Shown: in pieces, positions 5,840 to 10,152 of the stretch
Layout of the letters: the number at the start of each line of letters is the position of its first letter
Position numbering within the stretch: position 1 is the first letter of the stretch
From: Patescibacteria group bacterium
GTDB taxonomy: Bacteria; Patescibacteriota; Minisyncoccia; Sungbacterales; GWA2-42-14
DNA length: 10,152 nt
Assembly (NCBI GenBank): GCA_018971745.1
Contig: JAGXAD010000012.1
Span: 1-10,152, forward strand
Direction of reading: 5' to 3'
The notes under the pieces: model-generated
Seen by the model: the letters and a program-made list of their open reading frames with translations, nothing else
The model's database searches: none
Told to the model about the DNA's origin: nothing
Translations under genes and position numbers: made by a program

Positions 5840-5865
5840 AAAAAACTCTGAAAATCTAGTTTTTT
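5840..5865 (+). terminator. Weak A/T-rich terminator after rpmA
   Basis: AAAAAACT (5840-5847) pairs with AGTTTTTT (5858-5865) around a 10-base loop, ending in six T residues. It starts 8 bases after the rpmA stop. Only one G-C pair is in the stem, so termination would be weak, but position and T tract suit the role. Confidence 0.45.
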
Positions 5866-5889
5866 AATAGCTTTAATATTTATAAAAAT

Positions 5890-6075
5890 TTGCTAAACTC
5901 TTTGTTTTATTTTAGTGGAGTATTTTTCGTATTTTATATAATAGGAAAAATATTAGGTTCGATAATATATCTTTGTGTACAGGTTTATCTAGGAAAAAAC
6001 GAAACAATTGAACAAAAAATTAAAAGAATGGAAAAAACTGATGAAGAAATTAAAAGAATATGGAGAATATTTTGA
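5890..6075 (+). CDS. Possible 61-residue membrane peptide in an AT-rich stretch
   Basis: An open frame with TTG as the first usable start; no ATG is available before the hydrophobic part. The product would have a long hydrophobic segment at about 4-35 (LFYFSGVFFVFYIIGKILGS and on), one or two membrane helices, then a charged tail with two similar turns, KIKRMEKTDEEIKRIW. The turns correspond to a 13-base direct repeat AAATTAAAAGAAT at 6017-6029 and 6047-6059. No Shine-Dalgarno or good promoter is visible. Composition is unlike the neighbours: 6001-6060 has 12 G/C in 60. The frame could be a real small membrane protein, an acquired gene or an accident of AT-rich intergenic DNA. The product is not recognised. 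Confidence 0.4.
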   Translation: MLNSLFYFSGVFFVFYIIGKILGSIIYLCVQVYLGKNETIEQKIKRMEKTDEEIKRIWRIF

Positions 6076-6139
6076 AATGTAAAAAATGTAAACTGTGAAC
6101 AATGTAGGTAAACATTAAATAATTAAACACGGGAATTTT

Positions 6140-6166
6140 ATCGCCCCGACTTATAGTCGGGGCGAT
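6140..6166 (-). terminator. Perfect 12-bp hairpin at the end of the pyrG operon
   Basis: ATCGCCCCGACT (6140-6151) and its exact complement (6155-6166) enclose a 3-base loop. It starts 4 bases after the pyrG stop on the - strand. The stem is very stable, but neither strand has a U tract after it; on the - strand AAAATTCCC follows. It probably marks the 3' end of the pyrG message as a barrier or RNase-protecting hairpin. A dispersed palindromic repeat is an alternative. Confidence 0.55.
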
Positions 6167-6170
6167 GCTG

Positions 6171-7796
6171 TTATTTGCGTTTTGTTGCAAACCGTATAAA
6201 TTCTCTAAATAACGGGTGCGGAGCGAGTGGCCGCGATTTGAATTCCGGATGAAATTGCGTTGCCACGAAAAACGGATGTTTTTTTAATTCAATAATTTCA
6301 ATCAAGTTTCGTTCCGGATTGACGCCCGAGAAAACCATGCCGTTTTTTTGCAGGCGGTCGCGATACTCGTTATTAACCTCAAATCGATGCCGATGCCGTT
6401 CGGAAACGAGTTTCGCACCGTATGCTTTTGCCGCCTTTGTTCCGAGCGCTACCTCGCACATATAGGCGCCGAGGCGCATAGAGCCGCCCAGGCGTTTTTC
6501 ACGAAGATTTACCAACTGCTCAGGCAGCATATGAATTACCGGATGCGGCGTTTCGGAAAACACTTCTGTGGTGTGCGCGCGTTTCATGCCGCACGCATTT
6601 CTCGCAAATTCAATCACTGCGAGCTGTAATCCGTAGCAGAGTCCCAAAAACGGGATTTTATTTTTGCGGCAATACGAAATCGCTTTAATTTTCCCCTCCA
6701 CTCCCCTGCTTCCAAAACCTCCGGGAATAATAATGCCGTTATATTTTTTCAATTCCTTGAGCGATGCCGGATTTTTTTCGTATTGCTCCGCGTCAAGCCA
6801 CTTGATTTCCGGCTTCCGGCTATTTGCCCATGCTGCGTGTTTCACCGCTTCAATCACGGAAATATACGAATCCGCAAGGGTAAAATGCCCCGTATTAAAA
6901 TATTTGCCGACGATGCCGATGTGAACCGGCGTTTTTAATTTTGTGGTTTTGCGACTCAGCGTTTCCCAATTGCCGAGATTTTTTTTGCGTTTAATTTTGA
7001 TGCCAAATTTTTCAAGAATGCGATCTCCCAATGCGTCCTTTTCAAAATTAACCGGAATGTCATAAATTGATTTGACGTCGGGTGCCGAAATTACGTCTTT
7101 GTCCGACACATTGCAGAAAATTGAAATTTTCCGCTTGCGCGGCTCGTCAATCGCTATGACCGAGCGCGCGATAATAATGTCCGGCTGGATGCCCGCTGAA
7201 TTTAATGAGCGTACCGCGTATTGCGTGGGCTTGGTTTTCATCTCACCAATCATTTTTGGCACGGGTAAATAACTGACCAGAACAAACAAAACATCGCGCG
7301 GACGCTGAAGGCGCAACATGCGGCCGGCTTCCAAAAAAATCATGTTTTGGTATTCTCCCACGGTGCCGCCGATCTCAACCAAAACAAAATCCGCTTTTGC
7401 TTTTTTGCCCGCGCGGTCTAATCTCCTGATAACCTCTTCCGGAATGTGCGGCACCACTTCAACGCACCTGCCGTCGTATTCCAGATTGCGCTCGCGGTTG
7501 ATGACGGTCTGATACACCATGCCGGTTGTCATGTAATTATCAGAGGGAATGTTCACATCCATAAAACGCTCGTAGTTTCCCACATCCTGGTCGCACTCCA
7601 TGCCGTCATCCGTAACAAAAACTTCCCCGTGTTCAATCGGGTTCATGGTGCCGGCGTCAACATTGATGTAGGGATCAATTTTTACGGCGGTTACGGAAAA
7701 CCCCCTGCTTTGCAGGATTTTGCCGATGGATGCGGTGGTTACGCCTTTGCCGATGCCGGACATCACGCCGCCGCATACGAAAATAAATTTATGCAC
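6171..7796 (-). CDS. pyrG: CTP synthase
   Basis: 541 residues, normal length. PyrG makes CTP from UTP, ATP and glutamine. The N-terminal amidoligase domain (1 to about 270) shows the P-loop-like GGVMSGIGKG at 9-18, KIDPYINVDAGTMNPIEHGE at 39-58, and EIGGTVGE at 141-148. The class I glutamine amidotransferase domain (about 290-541) has the oxyanion-loop region GGFGSRGVEGK at 359-369, the nucleophile Cys387 in GLCYGLQ, and His516/Glu518 in QFHPEFKSRP, so the catalytic triad is complete. ECDQDVGNYERF at 67-78 differs from the common ETDLDLGHYERF. The start is GTG at 7796-7794 with a weak AGGA 3 bases upstream; the family N-terminus begins here. It is the last gene of the leftward operon, 51 bases after rplI. 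Confidence 0.98.
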   Translation of the reverse strand: MHKFIFVCGGVMSGIGKGVTTASIGKILQSRGFSVTAVKIDPYINVDAGTMNPIEHGEVFVTDDGMECDQDVGNYERFMDVNIPSDNYMTTGMVYQTVINRERNLEYDGRCVEVVPHIPEEVIRRLDRAGKKAKADFVLVEIGGTVGEYQNMIFLEAGRMLRLQRPRDVLFVLVSYLPVPKMIGEMKTKPTQYAVRSLNSAGIQPDIIIARSVIAIDEPRKRKISIFCNVSDKDVISAPDVKSIYDIPVNFEKDALGDRILEKFGIKIKRKKNLGNWETLSRKTTKLKTPVHIGIVGKYFNTGHFTLADSYISVIEAVKHAAWANSRKPEIKWLDAEQYEKNPASLKELKKYNGIIIPGGFGSRGVEGKIKAISYCRKNKIPFLGLCYGLQLAVIEFARNACGMKRAHTTEVFSETPHPVIHMLPEQLVNLREKRLGGSMRLGAYMCEVALGTKAAKAYGAKLVSERHRHRFEVNNEYRDRLQKNGMVFSGVNPERNLIEIIELKKHPFFVATQFHPEFKSRPLAPHPLFREFIRFATKRK

Positions 7797-7804
7797 AAAT
7801 CCTG

Positions 7805-7834
7805 CGAATTACGAATAATGCCGAATGTGCGAAT
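7805..7834. repeat. Four iterated CGAAT words in the rplI-pyrG gap
   Basis: CGAAT starts at 7805, 7812, 7822 and 7830 in a 51-base gap, and TGCGAATT occurs twice. The spacing is irregular. I see no regulatory meaning; the words may be a low-complexity spacer. Confidence 0.3.
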
Positions 7835-7847
7835 TATTTAGCTTGGC

Positions 7848-8327
7848 TTAAAGCGCTCCGCTGATTCTTGCTTTTGCAATCGGCGTTTCCGGTTCAATCA
7901 TAAGGTTTACCGTTCCCTCAACTTGATGCGGAAAATAAATTTTTATCGTATGTTGGCCAAGCACTCTAATGGGATTATCCAGCATAATCCAGCGTTTTTC
8001 AACCGTGATTTTTTGTTTTGCAAGTTCATGTACGATGTCTTGGCTGGTAACCGATCCGAACGGCATACCGCGCTCCCCTATTTTGACTTTGAAATGAAGC
8101 GTCAGATGCAAAAGTTTATTGCGGATAAGTTCGTATTGCTGTCGCTCTAAAGCCAAGGCGCGAAGATGCTGGTTTTTTTGTTGTTCAACAATCCGGATAT
8201 TTTTCGGAGTCGCGGCTGCCGCAAGATTCCGCGCAATCAAAAAATTGCGGCCGTATCCGTCGTTTACTTCTTTTGTCTCCCCCTTTTTCCCGACCCCGGG
8301 AACATCATGCAAGAGAATGACTTTCAT
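7848..8327 (-). CDS. rplI: 50S ribosomal protein L9
   Basis: 159 residues, close to the usual 148-150 or slightly longer. The N-terminal rRNA-binding domain carries the family signature: [20 protein letters not shown] at 1-20 and [16 protein letters not shown] at 21-36. A connecting helix (about 41-75, rich in Gln, Arg and Leu) leads to the C-terminal domain with [16 protein letters not shown] at 86-101 and [19 protein letters not shown] near 125-143. L9 bridges ribosomes in polysomes and helps frame maintenance. The gene follows the S41 protease gene by 12 bases with no Shine-Dalgarno, so it is expected to be co-transcribed. Some CPR lineages are reported to lack L9, so its presence helps narrow the group. 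Confidence 0.97.
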   Translation of the reverse strand: MKVILLHDVPGVGKKGETKEVNDGYGRNFLIARNLAAAATPKNIRIVEQQKNQHLRALALERQQYELIRNKLLHLTLHFKVKIGERGMPFGSVTSQDIVHELAKQKITVEKRWIMLDNPIRVLGQHTIKIYFPHQVEGTVNLMIEPETPIAKARISGAL

Positions 8328-8339
8328 AATTTTTGAACT

Positions 8340-9551
8340 TTAATTTTTTGTTTTGAGAAGTTCAACCGCCTTATCCAGTTGCGGATCTTTGTGTGCGTCT
8401 ATATCGGCTTGCGTTACTTCTACTTTTACGTCCGGGTCAAGCCCTGATTCGTTGATGGAATAATTATTCGGCGTGAACCATTTGGCAATGGTGATTTTGA
8501 GCGATGCGCCGCCCGGAAGATTTTCAACTTCTTGTACCGATCCTTTGCCGAACGATTTCATGCCGACTAACTTTGCTCCGCGCTGGTCGCGCAGCGCCCC
8601 CGCCAAAATTTCGGACGCCGACGCTGAACCTTGATCAATGAGCACCACCGTCGGCACGGATTCAAGATAGCGGTATCCGAAACTCCGGTAATCGGTTTCC
8701 GAATCAATGCTTTTTTCGCGCGCAACGATTTCTCCTGCGGGCAAAAACCAGCTTGCGATGTCTACGGATGCCGTTAGAAATCCGCCCGGATTGTTGCGCA
8801 AATCAAGAATAAGTTTTTTACTTCCTGAATCGGAAAATTCCTGTAGTGCTTTGCGGAACTCGTTCGGCGAGGTCTCGTTAAAATTAAACAGGTGAATGTA
8901 GAAAATCCCGTTATTAAGTTTTTTCGTTTCCGTAACCGGAATCACGATGGTATCGCGGACAATTTTGATTTCCTTCGCGGATTCCCAGGAATCACGCGTA
9001 ATGGTAAGCGTAACTTCGGTGCCTTTGGGCCCGCGGATAAAGCCGACCGCGGTGTCAATCGTAAGGTCTGCGGTGGACGTCGCGTTGATTTTGAACACTT
9101 TGTCGCCCGCCAGCAGGCCGGCGCGCTCAGCCGGAGAATTTTTCAGGGGCGCGATAATCGTCAAAATTCCTTTTTTTATTCCCACCTCAGCCCCGATGCC
9201 GGCAAAGCTCCCGGAAATGTCTTCCTGAAACCGTTTTGCCTCAACCGGCGGAAAGAAAATCGTGTACGGGTCGCCAAGCGATTTGGTCAAGCCGTCAATC
9301 GCGCCAAGCACCATTTTGTCGCGATTAAGATTTGCTTTATCAACGTAATTTGATTCAAGCCGATGCCACACGTCCCAAAATAGCGCAAAATCAACTTGCT
9401 CCGAGGTGTCGGATTGCTTATTCAAAACATGCGTTATTTTTTCAATTGCCGGGTATTGTTTTACGCCAACCACGATTCCCAGCGAAAATGTTGCGGCAAG
9501 CGCGAGAATCGCCGCGGCAATCAAAATTGTTTTTTTCGTGAAAGAGTTCAT
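8340..9551 (-). CDS. S41 C-terminal processing peptidase (CtpA/Prc-like)
   Basis: 403 residues. A single N-terminal hydrophobic segment at 8-30 follows a KK start and makes a membrane anchor or uncleaved signal, placing the enzyme outside the cytoplasm. Then come the helical N-terminal region (about 55-110, with LGDPYTIFFPP at 92-102), a PDZ domain (about 115-200, GIGAEVGIKKGILTIIAPL and SPAERAGLLAGDKVFKIN), and the protease core (215-375). The catalytic dyad is visible: Ser311 in GSASASEI and Lys336 in SFGKGSVQ; LDLRNNPGG at 249-257 is the conserved substrate-cleft strand. Family members trim the C-termini of exported proteins and control cell-wall hydrolases, so the M23 peptidase in this window is a conceivable substrate (inference). 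The gene starts 7 bases after the murC stop and behind an extended -10 box. Confidence 0.96.
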   Translation of the reverse strand: MNSFTKKTILIAAAILALAATFSLGIVVGVKQYPAIEKITHVLNKQSDTSEQVDFALFWDVWHRLESNYVDKANLNRDKMVLGAIDGLTKSLGDPYTIFFPPVEAKRFQEDISGSFAGIGAEVGIKKGILTIIAPLKNSPAERAGLLAGDKVFKINATSTADLTIDTAVGFIRGPKGTEVTLTITRDSWESAKEIKIVRDTIVIPVTETKKLNNGIFYIHLFNFNETSPNEFRKALQEFSDSGSKKLILDLRNNPGGFLTASVDIASWFLPAGEIVAREKSIDSETDYRSFGYRYLESVPTVVLIDQGSASASEILAGALRDQRGAKLVGMKSFGKGSVQEVENLPGGASLKITIAKWFTPNNYSINESGLDPDVKVEVTQADIDAHKDPQLDKAVELLKTKN

Positions 9552-9558
9552 ATTGAAT

Positions 9559-10152
9559 TCAGTATATCAATTGATCAGTTAATTTCCAAATGTCGCCGGC
9601 ACCGGTCATAATGACAATGTCGCGCTCCCCCACCGAATCTTTAAAAAAATCGCGCAACTGGGAACGATACGGCAGATAATACGCGTTAGTTTTATTTCGC
9701 TTGGCAATGGCTTGCGCGAGCTCAAACGAATTGACTTCTTTTTTTTGATTTTTAGTTTCTCTGCCTGCAACCTGATAAATGTCCAAAAGCACCGTGTGGT
9801 GCGCCTTGTCAAACGATTTTACAAAATCGTTGAACAACAATTTGGTGCGTTCCAGTTGGTGCGGCTGAAACACGCACCAGATTTGTTTTTTGGGAAATTG
9901 CTCGGCTGCTCCGGCAAGCATGGCTTTTACTTTTTCCGGGTTATGCGCGTAGTCGTCAAAAATTTTTGCGCCGTCAAATTCACCGCGGTATTCAAATCTC
10001 CGCCATGCTCCGCGATAGAGCGTCAATCCTTCCAAAATTTTTTGTTTTGGTATGCCAAGCAGCTCCCCCACCCGATACGCCGCAAGCGCGTTCATGCGAT
10101 TGTGCTCGCCAAACACTTGAAGGTGTTTTTGTACCTTAACCGTTTCCGGATC
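9559..10152 (-). CDS. murC: MurC C-terminal part (UDP-N-acetylmuramate--L-alanine ligase), 5' end outside window
   Basis: The frame is open to the window edge, giving the last 197 residues of a protein of usually about 450. A GTG at 10116 is internal, because the frame continues upstream with sensible sequence. MurC adds L-alanine to UDP-MurNAc with ATP in the cytoplasm, the first step of the peptidoglycan stem peptide. The hinge GEHNRMNALAAY is followed by the Mur ligase C-terminal domain: RRFEYRGEFDGAKIFDDYAH leading into NPEKVKAM, then FQPHQLERTKLLFNDF, LLDIYQVAGRE, and MTGAGDIWKL near the end. FQPH...RT and DIY.A.RE favour MurC over MurD, MurE or MurF. DDYAHNP replaces the more common DDYAHHP. 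It heads the leftward operon seen here, 7 bases before the S41 gene. Confidence 0.93.
   Translation of the reverse strand, partial: DPETVKVQKHLQVFGEHNRMNALAAYRVGELLGIPKQKILEGLTLYRGAWRRFEYRGEFDGAKIFDDYAHNPEKVKAMLAGAAEQFPKKQIWCVFQPHQLERTKLLFNDFVKSFDKAHHTVLLDIYQVAGRETKNQKKEVNSFELAQAIAKRNKTNAYYLPYRSQLRDFFKDSVGERDIVIMTGAGDIWKLTDQLIY
9561..9589 (-). promoter_or_regulatory. Internal promoter of the S41 protease gene
   Basis: On the - strand TTGGAA (9589-9584), a 17-base spacer, and TGATATACT (9569-9561), which is an extended -10 with a 5-of-6 TATAAT match. It overlaps the last codons and stop of murC. The ATG at 9551 begins 9 bases after the -10, so the leader would be 0-3 bases. It would let the protease, rplI and pyrG be expressed apart from murC. 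Confidence 0.6.

Noticed and set aside
8892..9353. 153-codon ORF on the + strand opposite the S41 protease gene
   Set aside because: Antisense shadow of a gene with intact catalytic motifs; no ribosome binding site or promoter supports it.
1..10152. CRISPR arrays, tRNA genes, insertion sequences or riboswitches
   Set aside because: I looked for regularly spaced repeats, T-arm sequences, transposase frames and long leader structures in the gaps and found none; no gap is long enough for most of these.

Overview
The window looks like a compact bacterial chromosome segment, most likely from a Candidate Phyla Radiation (Patescibacteria, Parcubacteria-like) genome. This is inference. The grounds are tightly packed genes with almost no Shine-Dalgarno sequences, promoter -10 boxes lying a few bases before start codons, small membrane proteins without recognisable homologues, and the style of the M23, S41 and Fe-S nuclease proteins. 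No rRNA, tRNA, CRISPR array, transposase or phage gene was found.

Left block, + strand (1-3784): the 3' end of murG (lipid II synthesis) is followed after 2 bases by gltX (glutamyl-tRNA synthetase). A rho-independent terminator comes next and is fused to an extended -10 promoter. That promoter drives an EnvC/NlpD-like secreted M23 peptidase with a long coiled coil. A small secreted or membrane protein of unknown function follows.

Middle (3785-6170): this is the least ordinary part. It starts with a nested inverted-repeat region (3788-3865) containing a 28-bp palindrome with the 11-6-11 layout of a Xer/dif site. On the - strand there is a small unknown gene (81 codons) with the only consensus promoter and the only strong Shine-Dalgarno in the window. 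In the same frame directly after its stop lies a hydrophobic 30-codon ORF. On the + strand follow a PD-(D/E)XK nuclease with a predicted 4Fe-4S cluster, rpmA (L27) without its usual partner rplU, and an AT-rich stretch with a possible 61-codon membrane peptide.

Right block, - strand (6171-10152): this reads as one operon, murC (partial) - S41 C-terminal processing protease - rplI (L9) - pyrG (CTP synthase), closed by a perfect 12-bp hairpin. An internal promoter with a -10 box nine bases from the protease start codon is likely.

Themes are cell-envelope building and remodelling (MurG, MurC, M23 and S41 peptidases), translation (GltX, L27, L9) and nucleotide supply (PyrG). The left block points right and the right block points left, so the two converge on the middle region. 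That is compatible with a replication terminus at the dif-like palindrome, but this is unproven.
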